This document shows, one piece after another, positions 45,546 through 56,600 of a stretch of 64,000 nt of DNA (the first letter of the stretch is position 1; every line of letters starts with the position of its first letter). The DNA lies in assembly GCF_036370855.1 (NCBI RefSeq), contig NW_026991398.1:806001-870000 (forward strand), read 5' to 3'. The DNA comes from Dromaius novaehollandiae. Lineage: Eukaryota > Chordata > Aves > Casuariiformes > Dromaiidae. The notes beneath the pieces are model-generated. The model searched no databases. It was not told the origin of the DNA and worked only from the letters and a program-made list of their open reading frames with translations. Both the position numbers and the translations under genes were made by a program.

Positions 45546-45776
45546 CAAGCAGGGCTGACTCCTCTGGAGCCCATGGACAGAGGACCCTGCTCCTCATGCT
45601 AGACTCAGAAATCACGGACCAAAGCACAAGTAGAGGAGATGAAGGAAGGTCCTGGTAAGGAGAAAGGACATGTGGGGAGCTGCTCTGAGAAATGCTGTGG
45701 GTTTTGTTCAAAGTCAGTCCTAACTTGTCAATATCTTTTGCTCCCTGCACAGTCTCCCATAGCCCCAAGGAAGCAA

Positions 45777-46712
45777 ATGTCCAACAGCAGCTCCCTCAAC
45801 GAGTTCCTCCTCCTGGCGTTTGCAGACACCCGGGAGCTGCAGTTCTTGCACTTCTCGCTCTTCCTGGGCATCTACCTGACTGCCCTCCTGGCCAACGGCC
45901 TCATCATCACAGCTGTAGCCTGCGACCACAGCCTCCACACCCCCATGTACTTCTTCCTCCTCAACCTCTCCCTCCTCGACCTTGCCTCCATCTCCACCAC
46001 TGTCCCCAAATCCATGGCCAATTCCCTGTGGGACACTAGGGCCATTTCCTACTCGGGATGTGTTGCCCAGGTCTTCCTCGTTTTCTTCTTCTTTGGAGGA
46101 GAGTATTCCCTTCTCACAGTCATGGCCTACGACCGCTTCGTTGCCATCTGCAGACCCCTGCACTATGGGACCATCATGGGCAGCAGAGCTTGTGTCAAAA
46201 TGGCAGCAGCTGCCTGGGGCAGTGGTTTTCTCAATGCTCTCCTGCACACTGCTAACACATTTTCCATACCACTCTGCCAAGGCAACACAGTGGACCAGTT
46301 CTTCTGCGAAGTTCCCCAGATCCTCAGGCTCTCCTGCACAGACTCTTACCTCAGGGAAGTGGGGCTTCTTGTGGTTAATACCTGTTTTTTCTCTGGGTGT
46401 TTCGTTTTCATTGTGGTGTCCTACGTGCAGATCTTCACTGCTGTGCTGAGGATCCCCTCTGAGCAGGGCCGGCACAAAGCCTTTTCCACGTGCCTCCCTC
46501 ACCTGGCCGTGGTCTCCCTGTTTGTCAGCACTGTCATGTTTGCCTACCTGAAGCCCCCCTCCCTCTCCTCGCCAGCTCTGGATCTGATGGTGTCTGTTCT
46601 GTACTCGGTGGTGCCTCCAGCAGTGAACCCCCTCATCTACAGCATGAGGAACAAGGAGCTCCAGGAGGCTCTGAGGAAACTCATTCAAGTGGTAGTAGTT
46701 CAGCAGCAATAA
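45777..46712 (+). CDS. Intact olfactory receptor, family 14-like (unit C)
   Basis: A 311-residue odorant receptor with sequon N3-S-S, PMYFFLLNLS in TM2, MAYDRF after TM3, the three loop-2 cysteines, SY in TM5, KAFSTCLPHL before TM6 and NPLIYSMRN in TM7. The frame is open for another 46 codons upstream, to an ATG at 45,639, but that stretch crosses the likely splice acceptor and has no counterpart in known receptors, so the ATG at 45,777 (MSNSSS) is used, matching the other copies. Two unusual changes are seen: the nearly invariant TM1 GN is AN (residues 39-40), and KAFSMC has become KAFSTC. Both could affect folding or coupling, but the frame is otherwise intact. It lies tail-to-tail with the unit D pseudogene, 4.4 kb away. 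Confidence 0.93.
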   Translation: MSNSSSLNEFLLLAFADTRELQFLHFSLFLGIYLTALLANGLIITAVACDHSLHTPMYFFLLNLSLLDLASISTTVPKSMANSLWDTRAISYSGCVAQVFLVFFFFGGEYSLLTVMAYDRFVAICRPLHYGTIMGSRACVKMAAAAWGSGFLNALLHTANTFSIPLCQGNTVDQFFCEVPQILRLSCTDSYLREVGLLVVNTCFFSGCFVFIVVSYVQIFTAVLRIPSEQGRHKAFSTCLPHLAVVSLFVSTVMFAYLKPPSLSSPALDLMVSVLYSVVPPAVNPLIYSMRNKELQEALRKLIQVVVVQQQ

Positions 46713-46909
46713 GCTGCTCATCCCTCTTCACAGGTGATTTCTAATTTTCTCAGACAACTCTTGTGCTTTGGGCATTCTCCCTGTGATAATCATGTTTGTA
46801 CAGAAGTGTTTGAATTCATCCCACTTCTCCAGAGGCACAAATCCTGTCTGTCTGACCCAGAGGCCTTCTGTGAATGTGTCCGTCACTGTGTCAGAGCTGG
46901 CCTGTCTCT

Positions 46910-46915
46910 AATAAA
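46910..46915 (+). promoter_or_regulatory. Poly(A) signal, unit C receptor
   Basis: AATAAA 198 bases past the stop, in the conserved TAATAAAAGGGGATTTT context. Confidence 0.65.
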
Positions 46916-47570
46916 AGGGGATTTTCTTAGTGCTGTGTTTGGAAGTTGGTTTCTTCTTCCAAAACTAGGGCCAAGAGTTCACTCAAGGACTTTCACCCTG
47001 AAAAGGACTGTTGCTTTCTGGCAGGTCTCCTTGGCCTCAAGGCAATGAGCTCATGGGTGCTGTGTTAGGGAATGAGGGCTGCATTCAGCTCTCACTTGTG
47101 GGTGCCCAGTGCTCCTGGAGGTGCTGAATGGTCAAGCGGTGTCTGCCTGGGACTGTCTGCCCTATGACAGGGCTGGTGACAGATGCTCACAGTGGGGACC
47201 CTGCAGGCAGAGGGAAGGGAGCCTGCAGAGTGGTTCATGTCACCTTCAATGAAAAACCCTGGGCTGGATCTCGGGACACACCTGAACACAGTATCAGCCG
47301 TTTGAAACGTCCTGTGATTGCTCAGAGCATCATCCACAGCCACAGACCCCTTGGTAGGGGGTTGTCAGGTGCAATGATGCCCGTCCAGCTGGGTCTGCTT
47401 CCCACCCTGACCACCATGGCCAGTGCGGAGTCACCCCGTGGCCCTGGGGCACCACAACCCCCTTGCTCTGCAGAGCAGCACTGCCAGCTCAGGGCTCTGT
47501 GGGGAGCACAGGGGAGGCTCCAGGAATGGCCAGGCAGGCCAGCACTGATGCACTCCCTGGGGACAGGCTC
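46916..47570 (+). repeat. 3' flank of unit C, inner palindrome arm
   Basis: No gene recognised. Mirror of 50,300-50,940, and also aligned with unit A near 16.0-16.3 kb. A 230-residue open frame at 47,128-47,820 matches a minus-strand frame in unit D for about 140 residues, but it starts and ends differently there. Confidence 0.55.
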
Positions 47571-50000
47571 TCTGGGGAGCAGTGACCTCCCTGGAGAAGA
47601 GGAAAGGAGCAATTGTGTTCTTGCAAGGAAGAAAAATGGAGAAATCTATTCCCATGTATGTCAACTAAGGGCAGGGGGTGGTGAGCAGAGGCATTTCTAC
47701 ACCTGCTCTGAGCTGGCTGCCTCCCACCTGCAGTCCATTTTCCTGGACTGGAGAAAAGTGGGGACACACTTTCGCTGCAGAGCTGGTCACATGGGGACTT
47801 GCTTTAGTTCAACGAAATGACATTCTGAGTGTAGTGGCAGGGCTGGCAGGCACTGGGGCCTTCTCCCCCGGTCCAGGAGCCGAGACCTCTGCCCAGTGCT
47901 AAGAGGCTAAAAAGAAAATTTTAGGTGCAGGGAGAAAGGCAGAGAAATACTGCAAGTCTCCTTCAGGCTAGACGTTATGGGATCTGCTTCTGAGGGCATT
48001 TCAAAGGAGATCATGATGTGACTCAGGTCCCTTGTGAGCCACACATTGGGGGCATCTCATAGTCTTCAGTCACCCAGGACTTTCAGGTCCCAGAATGAAA
48101 TCTTTGAGTTCCAGGAAACTCCCCTTTGGTTGGGAGGGGTGTCTCAAATCCTGCTGCCCTCTATCGCACAAGGGTGGCCAGGAAAAGACTCTCCTTCCCC
48201 CAGGTGCCACTGGAAGGAATGGCCTTGCCAGAGAAGGGGGAAAATCCGCCTGTATTTGGAGATGTTTGCTGGTGGGACTCCTGGCCTTCATTCCCCCTCT
48301 TTTGATTTGTCTCCACTTTCTTCCACCACTTCTCCCACACGAATTTATTTGACACTGTGAGGTGTGTCCTGGGCACATCATGCCCATGCCATGAGCAATC
48401 AGAGGAGGCCGTATCCACGGCTCAGGGATCGGGATCCTTGGCAGCTCAGGATGGTCTATCTCTAGATAGGTTAGACAACAAAGATGGATTCTGTCTCTAA
48501 AAAGTCATAATCCTGTCCATGCATCTAGAGATAGAGTAAATAACGGGTCTCCCTGGAGCTGCCTCCCTTAAGCAAGTCTGGGCACATGTGGCTCCAGCCA
48601 CTTGGTGACTGGCAGAAATGCCTAAATCCCCCCACACACACCTTTTTTTTTTTTAACTTGTTTTAAAACATTTCCTGTACCGGGGACATTGATCATATTG
48701 TTGTCTCAAAGGTCAGTAGTCTGCCAGTAGTCTGCCCTTTCTTTATCCTGCTTCTCTTTGGCCGAGGCTGCCAGGATATTTCATCTGTCCCACTGCACTC
48801 GCCCTGCTGCCTGCACTCTTGCTAATACAACCCAGGATAAGGGTGGCTGTCGGTGCTACAAGAACAGCCTGAGGACTCCTTGTCAAATTGCTGTCCACCA
48901 GGCCCCCCACATTCTTTCCTACAAAGCTGCTTTCCAGCCAGTCAGCCCCAGCTTGCCCTGCTGCAGGGGATTATCTCATCCCAGGGACAGGACTTGGTTG
49001 AACTCCCATATCACCAGCCTGTTGCTGCCCCTCTGCTTAGCAGCCCTGTCCTCCAGCAGGTCAACCACTCATAGCAATTTGGCATCATCCATGAACTGGC
49101 TGAGTGCACTCCATCCCACCATCTAAATCATTCATAGTGACAGACAGCATTGCAACCAGTATTGATCTCTGAAGAACATCCCTGGTAACCATTAGTCAGC
49201 TGGATCTTGCATCACTCCACTCATTGAGCCAGGTGGCCTCCAGCTCATTTCCCACACCATCCATTGCTTACTCCTCCGTCCCACAGCTCCCCAGTTTGGC
49301 TACAAAGATGTTATGGAAGACCATGTCAAAGGCCTTCCTAAATTCAAGGAGTGCATGCACTGCACTCCGCTTGTCCACACAGCCAGTCATCCCATCACAG
49401 AAGGCAGCCAGATTGGTCAGGCACAATTTGCCCTCGATGACTTCAGGCTGGCTGTTCCCGACCCCTTCATGTGGCTGGAACTAGCTCCAGGAAGATTTGC
49501 TCCCCAAGGACTGAGGTGACGCTGATCAGCCCATCACTCCCCAGATCCTCTTTCCTGTCCTTCTTGAAGATGGATGTAATGTTTGGCAGGCAGGAGGGGA
49601 GGGCGAGGGGCCGGGCAGCGGCTGTGGGGCTGTGCCAGCTCCTGCTGCATGACTGGTGCCTGCAGTGTGGAGAAGAGGGACAGAGGACGAGGCAGCACGG
49701 GGGTGGTGGCAGGTTGGCAGGGGCAGGTCAGCAGGGGCCAGTGGGGGCTGCAGTGAGGGCTTGTGCCCATGCCACCCTCCCAGCAGGACAGGGACACACA
49801 AGGAGTGTGCTCTGCCTGTTGTGGTGCTCAGGGCAGCTCCCCAAGGAGCACAGCTTTGCCTGAGGGACCTCTTGGTCCTTGGCCTTGGCTCCAGCACAGC
49901 TGGAGCAGGAGCAAGAGCCTGTGGGCCAGGCCAACATCCCCCTGGCACAGTCCCTGTGACAGCCTTTGGTGTCCCGTCCCCCCACAGCCCTCCTGCTTTG
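47571..50000. other. Central spacer of the C/D palindrome
   Basis: About 2.4 kb between the arms. Apart from a CR1 fragment at 48,830-49,600, no gene or repeat is recognised. Confidence 0.4.
48830..49600 (-). mobile_element. CR1 LINE fragment, antisense
   Basis: The plus strand carries the standard antisense CR1 text, including AAATTGCTGTCCACCAGGCC, TTTGGCATCATCCATGAACT and ATGTCAAAGGCCTTCCTAAA. It lies in the palindrome centre and has no mirrored partner, so it inserted after the inversion. Confidence 0.85.
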
Positions 50001-50941
50001 GCAGCCTCCACAGTTTCTGCACCTGGCCCAGCCCTGGCCATGTCCCACGCAGGGGTCAGCACACAGCCGTCCCCAGGGCCTGCTGGGGTCTGGGCCAGGA
50101 CAGAGGCTGCCTAGGCCTGGCTCTTCCCCTTGATACAGGCACTGAGCCCAGCAGGAACGAGCTGGCCGCACAGCAAAACTCGCCCATTAACCTGGGCTGT
50201 GCAGCCAGGACTGCAAATGGCCTCCACTCTCCTGCACCCGGCATGTCTTGCTTCCCCTCCACAGGACCTGGCTCTGCCCCACAAACCCACCGGTGTGTGT
50301 CCTCACCCCAGGGAGTGCATCAGTGCTGGCCTGCCTGGCCACTCCTGGAGCCTCCCCTGTGCTCCCTGCAGGGCCCCGAGCTGGCGGTGCTGCTCTGCAG
50401 AGCAAGCGGGTTGTGGTGCCCCAGGGCCATGGGGTGACTCTGCACTGGCCGTGGTGGTTGGGGTGAGAAGCAGACCCATCTGGACGGGCATCATTGCACC
50501 TGACAACCCCCTACCAAGGGGTCTGTGGCCATGGATGATTCTCTGAGCAATCACAGGACATTTCAAATGGCTCAGGCTCTGTTCAGGTGTGTGCCGAGAT
50601 GCAGCCCAGGGTTTGTAAAAGAAGGTGACATGAACCACTCTGCAGGCTCCCTTCCCTCTGCCTGCAGGGTCCCCACTGTGGGTATCTGTCACCAGCCCTG
50701 TCACAGACAGTCCCAGGCAGATACCGCCTGACCACTCAGCGCCTCCAGGAGCACTGGGCACCCACAAGTGAGATCTGAATGCAGCCCTCCTTCCCTAACA
50801 GCACCCCATGAGCTCATTGCCTTTAGCCCATGGAGAGCCCTGGAAAATCAACAGGCACTTTCATGGTGAAAGCCCCTGAGCGCATTATTGGCTCCCGCTT
50901 TGGAAGAAGAAACCATTTTTCAAGCACTGAGGAAATCCCCT
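50001..50941 (-). repeat. 3' flank of unit D, inner palindrome arm
   Basis: No gene recognised. Mirror of unit C 46,916-47,570, with weaker similarity to unit B 18.0-19.4 kb. Confidence 0.55.
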
Positions 50942-50947
50942 TTTATT
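50942..50947 (-). promoter_or_regulatory. Poly(A) signal, unit D pseudogene
   Basis: AATAAA on the minus strand, 203 bases past the pseudogene stop, in the same context as unit C. Confidence 0.6.
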
Positions 50948-51149
50948 AGAGACCGGCCAGCTCTGACACAGTGACAGACACATTTACAGAAGGCCTCTGG
51001 TCAGACAGACTGGGTTTGTGCCTCTGGAGAAGCGGAATAAATTCAAATATCTCTGTATTGTGCCTCTGATTATTATCACAGATACAATGCCCAAAGCACA
51101 AGAGTTGTCTGAGATAAATTCAAGGCACTTACAAGGAGGGATGCGCAGA

Positions 51150-52084
51150 TTATTGCTGCTGAACTAATGCCACTTGAACCAGTTTCCTCAGGGCCTCCTT
51201 GAGCTCCTTGTTCCTCATGCTGTAGATGAGCGGGTTCACTGCTGGAGGCACCACCGAGTACAGAACAGCCACCACCAGATCCACAGCTGGGGAGGAAATG
51301 GAGGGGGGCTTCAGGCAGGCAAAGATGCCAGTGCTGACAAACAGGGAGACCACGGCCAGTTGAGGGAGGCACATGGAAAAGGCTTTGTGCCGGCCCTGCT
51401 CAGAGGGCATCCTCAGCACGACTGTGAAGAACTGCACGTAGGACACCACAATGAAAATGAAACACCCCAAAGCTAAACAAAGACCAACCACAAGAAGCCC
51501 CACTTCCTGAGGTAGGCGTCTGAGTAGGAGAGCTTGAGGATCTGGGGGATTTCACAGAAGAATTGCTCTACTGCATTGCCTTGGCAGAGTGGTATTGAAA
51601 ATGTGTTAGCAGTGTGCAGGAGAGCGTTGACAAAACTACTGCCCCAGGCAGCTGCTGCCATTTTGACACAAGCTCTGCTGTCCAGGATGGTCCCATAGTG
51701 CAGGGGTCTGCAGATGGCAATGTAGCGGTCATAGGCCATGATAGTGAGGAGATAAAACTCAGCTGAAATTGAATGGAGAAACAAAAAGACCTGGGCAGCA
51801 CATCCTGAGTAGGAAATGACCCTGGTGTCCCACAGGGAATTGGCCATGGATTTAGGGACAGTGGTGGAGATGGAGGTGAGGTCAAGGAGGGAGAGGTTGA
51901 GGAGGAAGAAGTACACAGGGGAGCGAAGGTGGTGGTCGCAGGCTATGGCTGTGATGATGAGGCCGTTGCCCAGGAGGGCAGCCAGGTAGATGCCCAGGAA
52001 GAGCGAGAAGTGCAAGAGCTGCAGCTCCCGTGTGTCCGCAAACCCCAGGAGGAGGAACTCGTTGAGGGAGCTGCTGTTGAACAT
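51150..52084 (-). pseudogene. Olfactory receptor, family 14-like pseudogene, one 1-bp deletion (unit D)
   Basis: A full-length receptor copy broken by one missing base. From the ATG at 52,084-52,082 the frame matches the other three receptors through MAYDRY and loop 2, to YLR at about residue 193. One C is then missing from the plus-strand run at 51,506-51,507 (a G on the coding strand), and the original frame ends at a stop at 51,473. The rest (TM5 to TM7 with SY, KAFSMCLPQL and NPLIYSMRN) continues undamaged in the next frame to the normal stop at 51,150. Other changes fit relaxed constraint: the last loop-2 cysteine is Y (LSYSD), PMYFF is PVYFF, and KAFSMCLPHL is KAFSMCLPQL. No other disabling lesion is visible, so the loss looks recent, or it could be a sequencing error in a homopolymer. 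Confidence 0.92.
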
Positions 52085-52315
52085 TTGCTTCCTTGGGCTG
52101 TGGGGGAATGTCCAGGGAGGAAAAGACATTGACAAATTAGGAGTGACTTGGAACAAAACCCACAGCATTTCTCAGAGCAACTCCCCACATGTCCTTTCTC
52201 CTTACCAGGAGGACCTTCCTTCACCTCCTCTACTTCTGCTCTAGTCTCTGCTTTCTGAGTCTGCCATGGGGAACAGGGACCTCTGTCCATGGGCTCCAGA
52301 GGAGTCAGCCCTGCT

Positions 52316-53070
52316 TGTTACACAGACACTCAGAATCAAAACAGGATGATCAGTCATTGTGCAGTGACAAAGTGTTCTTGCAGTGCTGTCAGCGGGATTA
52401 GGTGAGACTCCTGAACCCCTGTTTGGCTCAGCTCTAATCCCGTTGGCTGGGGACCCATGTGACCACCCAGCACATGCCTAATTCATTGCTATTGATGCAC
52501 CTTAACCTCAGAGTATGTGACAATTACTGCAGGAACACCTTGTCTGGACTATTAACAAATGTCTTAGCTGTGCACAAGCTGATCACTTTTGGAGCAGGGA
52601 CACTTCACCCATGATGGTTATCAACACATTTCGGCATACAAGTTGGACTAGACACAGCAGGATTTGCCACGGGGGAATTTCTAGAACCTTCAGAAATTCC
52701 CACCTGCAGGGCTGCCATAACTCTCAGTCAAACACTTAATTGCCTAGGTCCAGTCAATCACCTAGTTTCAAGGTGGTCCATTGTCTCATGACAACCTATT
52801 CTCTCATCTGTGCAGATGACTGGCCAGGAAATTCTTGGGCCAGGCAAGGAGCTAATGACCGCAGTGCTCAGGGTGTGCGCACAAGCGTAGCCCTGGTACC
52901 CAGCCAAACCACAAGTATGACTCCAGAACAAAACTGACTTTTCATATCTGAAACTCATCTGTAACTTCAGTTCCTTAGCTCTCACCGTGTGCTCTGTCAC
53001 ACTGGGTACATGGAGCTAGCAAACAGCAACACGTGTTTGGGGGAAGCTGTTTCTGGGGTGGATGCCCTGA
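52316..53070 (-). repeat. C/D-specific insert in the receptor intron (D copy)
   Basis: Mirror of the unit C insert, about 94-96 percent identical by eye. No coding sequence recognised. Confidence 0.45.
52671..52701 (-). promoter_or_regulatory. Heat-shock-element-like palindrome (D copy)
   Basis: The same palindrome in mirror image, kept intact in unit D. Confidence 0.35.
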
Positions 53071-54847
53071 GCTGAGTGAGGGGGATTTCATGCAGTGACC
53101 TCGTGGGAATACTCTCCAAGTCCTGCAGGGAGAGATGACATTAGCATCCAGCCCAGCAGCCTCTGCAAGAGAAGAACCCTGGGAGGAATTCATCTCCTCC
53201 TCTTTCACCCTTCTGAACAGTTGTCTGTATCCAAATCATTCATCACCAGCTCCCACTCGGTGCAAGGCAGGAAAACAGGCCCATGAAGGCAGGGGTTACA
53301 GGACCCATTGCAGAGGTCCCCGTTCCACTAAGACAGATCCTCTCCTCACATCAGTTTACCACCTGCACCACATCTGCAGCCACAATAGGGGTTGTGGGGC
53401 AGGGGGTACAGGCAAGCTCTGTGTCCACATCCGCTCTCTGATTAAGCCTACTCATAACTGGGAAGGGGTCTGCAACCTCTTCATAACCCATTCTGCAGAA
53501 GAAGGGCTGTAGCAGAGGGGCTTACTCACCACACATGGGGCACATCTATTGAAGGGACAGAAATCCTTGGCTTCTTCCATTACTAGAGTATCCTGAGGGG
53601 CAAAAGTGTTTGGGTTAGTGCATTGCCCAAAAGGGGATGTCTCCTTAGGGAGACTTGGTGCATTCCCCAGCCCTACAGACTGCATGGCCCAAAGACCCAC
53701 AGACTAGAAGGGGTCTTGGATGCCTCACTCCCATGCTAACACCTCCAGATGGGCACGCAGGAAAGCCCGCATCTTACTCAGCTGTGCACATCCTGCAGAG
53801 GAGGTTTTGCTCTCAGCCACTGTGTCACACATCTCCCCTCCTGGAGGTCAGGCTGCAGAGGAGGCGGCTCATATTCTGGATCCCTTGCCTTGAGGGAAGA
53901 GGCTCTGCTGAGTGGCAGAGGAGACACAGGGGCTGGCTCAGGGCAAGGCACCTGCATTGCAGAAACTGTCAGGGAATTGCCCACATCCCCCCTCTCCCCC
54001 ATAGCCTTTCCTGTTAGAGGTTTCCTCTCCTTCATGCATCATACTGCTGCTGCCTGGCGCTGTCCCAGGGGCATCTCCATATTTGCAGGTGCTAAGCAGC
54101 AGCTAGGACCCGCCCTGAAGAAGCTAATAAACGTTTTGGCTGTGCTGCTCATAGGCAGAGGGGTAGCTGAAAGGATTTGCTGAGGTTCCTTGCAGACTTT
54201 TTGATCTCTCAGTGTAACAACAGTTCAGGGCTTGCAGTTTCTTGTCTAAACCCAGCACCTCTGTTTCCAAACCCGTTCAAAGAAGGAAAGCTTAAGCACA
54301 GACTCAGGAAGGAAAGCTCTGCCCTTTGCAGGTTTGACCAGCATATACTTTCCTTCTGAAAAGTCCCCTTCAGAAAATGTCCTGGGGGTGAGCTAGCACT
54401 GACAGCAGCCTTGACCCATGCAGCACCTCCTCAAGAGGAGAATGAACCTGCCCTGATGGGGGTCCCTCCTTCCACCCACAGCTTCTCCCTGCACCACCAT
54501 AGGGAGTTCCCTGGGCAGGCTGAGTGCTGACCCTCACAGGCAGCAGACTCACTGCCTGGGTGCACAACACCCCAGGGGCGCAGGGACACTGCTCTGAAAT
54601 GCAGCATTGGGCAGACCTGGGTGCACTCCCTGGCTTCACACCTCTGCACCACCCTCTGAAGAATGTAGCTGTGATGCCCTGTCAATCTGACAGTGTGGCT
54701 GGGAATCTCTGCTCTAAAGCACCACCTGCTCCAAACAGGAGAAGCTGGCAGAGCTGCCCTGACAGACCCTATCAGCTGTGGAAGGTGCCAGCTGCAGAAG
54801 AAACTGCCAGGAACCACAGCAGCATTGCCCTGCAGCCAGAGACTTAC

Positions 54848-55225
54848 TGTGTCAAGGGCGGTGAAGATTTCTACCTGCAGTGAGCTCTCAGCCATCCTCC
54901 TGTTCCCGACTGTCTTTAACTTCTGAGCAGCTCATCTCATCCTGGTGCCTGCAGGCAGTGCCCTGAGTCTTGCTGCTCCTTTAAGAGGAGCTGCTCCTGG
55001 ACAGAGCTGTCTTTCTGCAGCTCCTGCTAGGTTGCCATGGGCTCCTGCAGTCCCAGGAGACAGGCCCAGCTCAGGAGCAGAGGCCCAGCTGAAGATGTGA
55101 CTTTCTCTGTGCCCTGTGCATCCTCGAGATGTTCCTGGGGCTCCAGGACTGACAGTTCCTGAAAGGCAGCAGGGTCACCCAAGGGAAATGTCCACTGAAG
55201 TAAATGAAAATAATCACTGATGGTC
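54848..55225 (-). promoter_or_regulatory. Candidate promoter and 5' noncoding exon of the unit D pseudogene
   Basis: Mirror of the unit C block: minus-strand donor GTAAGT at 54,847-54,842, an EBF-like TCCCTTGGGT (minus strand of 55,177-55,186) and an AT-rich homeodomain-like TGATTATTTTCA just upstream of it. The promoter elements are as well kept as in unit C although the receptor frame is broken, so transcription could persist. Confidence 0.48.
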
Positions 55226-56600
55226 TCTCCCTAAACAGTGGAGAGAGACTGATTTCAGGATTGCAGTTGATCTCACCAGAGGATGGTTATCTGAGAGAGG
55301 TGGAAATGTCTCACTCTGGAAGGCCCTGCTCCCTTCTCAGAAGAAGACAGGACACCTGCAAGAAGCCAGTTCATTGACTTGTGCTTCAGGGAGTGATTTA
55401 GAGGAAGAAATCAATACATCTAATGCCCATTGAGAAGCCCCTTGGGATGGACTGGCATTCAGCCTCCTGTGCACTCCACAAACTCACAGGAGGTGGGATT
55501 CCCCTTGCCCAGGTTTTGGGATGCATAAAATGGGTGTCTGCAGGCAATCTCCTTGCCCAAGCTCCCACTGTGATCAATGGAGATGAAGGGTGGGTGCCAG
55601 TTGTTTACACACACACACACTTTTGGACATCCGAGGTGCCAGAGATGGTCCAACACGTTTACCAGTGTCCCTTGCTCTGATGGAGCAAGTAGGAGACCCC
55701 CATCCTTGTGGAGCATCAGCTAGGGGCCAGGTGGAGAATCTCTTTGGCCATCTGAAATGATACTTCATGTCTACTACTGCAAGAGCTCCCCTCACTCGGA
55801 AGCTGAACTATATGCAGATCCCAGCATTGCAAATAGCTCACGTAATTCAGGGCAGATACTTGATTTAATACAATGACAAGAGGCCTGCAGGGCTGTCAAA
55901 GGCATGGGGTGTCCAGCAGAACCACCATGCTTCTAGCAGGTACAGCATGGCATCTAAAGGAAGACCAGGCCCTTTTGGAGTGGTTGCTGGGCAAGTGCCC
56001 CAGGGCATCTCAGCTTTCCTACCTGTGCCCAGACAATGCATCCCTACCACTGCCTTTAGGCAAACTCCATGCCATCTACATCTGAGCATGCTGCATAGAT
56101 GGAAGGCACATCACACCAAGGTCTGCATGCATATGCCCAGACTCTCAAACCCTGCTTGTTTTCCTCTCCCTAAGCCTTTTCTCATTCCCAGTGATAGAAA
56201 CAGGGACTGTGCTAATGATTCAGCTGCAGCATGGCTGGATTGCAGGCTGTTCAGGCCCAGGGACTATCTCAGGGCCACCTTGTCCTTCCTGGACATCCGG
56301 TCACGTCCATCACAGGCCCCAAGGTGCTGCAAAGTCACCTTGGGCACAGATGCTACAGACTCAGCTCAGGCACCAAACACCTCTCCTGTCATGGCTGCAT
56401 GGCCCAGCTCTGTTCCTCTCTGGCCTTGGATACTGCAGGGTTTGCTCTCTTAGTCGGTGCCTCATATCATCATTACATTGCCATCTGCTATCTACGTCAG
56501 CAGGTCTCTATGCTGAACTTTGGCCTTTGCATACATGGTGTCCTTGGCTCTGGGGAATAGGTTTCACAGCAACAACGCTGTGCTCAGCCCTGGTGCCACA
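55225..56600 (-). repeat. Block between CR1 and promoter (D copy)
   Basis: Mirror of 41,470-42,590. No gene recognised. Confidence 0.55.
55607..55620 (-). repeat. AC dinucleotide microsatellite (7 units)
   Basis: Mirror of the GT run in unit C, at the same place in the unit. Confidence 0.9.

Larger units (their letters stand above)
42974..45752 (+). other. Candidate 5' UTR intron of the unit C receptor
   Basis: Donor GTAAGT; acceptor CTCCCTGCACAG at 45,741-45,752, or alternatively the CCCATAG ten bases on. It includes the C/D-specific insert at about 44,790-45,545. No coding sequence is recognised. The last 1.4 kb is about 94-96 percent identical by eye to unit D. Confidence 0.48.
37240..47570 (+). 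repeat. Unit C: left arm of palindrome 2
   Basis: Plus-orientation unit, matching unit D in mirror image from 37,240/63,710 inwards to about 47,570/50,300. From about 39,460 rightwards it also aligns with unit A from about 4,950. It is the shortest unit because its CR1 is largely deleted. Confidence 0.85.
52098..54847 (-). other. Candidate 5' UTR intron of the unit D pseudogene
   Basis: Acceptor CCCCCACAG read on the minus strand, ending at 52,098. It contains the mirror of the C/D-specific insert (52,316-53,070). No coding sequence is recognised. Strong similarity to the unit C intron across its length. Confidence 0.45.

Noticed and set aside
45639-45776. 46-codon in-frame extension upstream of the unit C receptor
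   Set aside because: It spans the likely splice acceptor; receptors of this family start at the MSNSSS-type methionine, as in the other copies.
47128-47820. 230-residue open frame in the unit C 3' flank
   Set aside because: Only part of it is kept in unit D, with different start and end, and no protein family is recognised.
52316-53029. Reading the C/D intron insert as a complete LTR (TGTTA start, AACA end)
   Set aside because: No target duplication is found at the proposed ends in either C or D.
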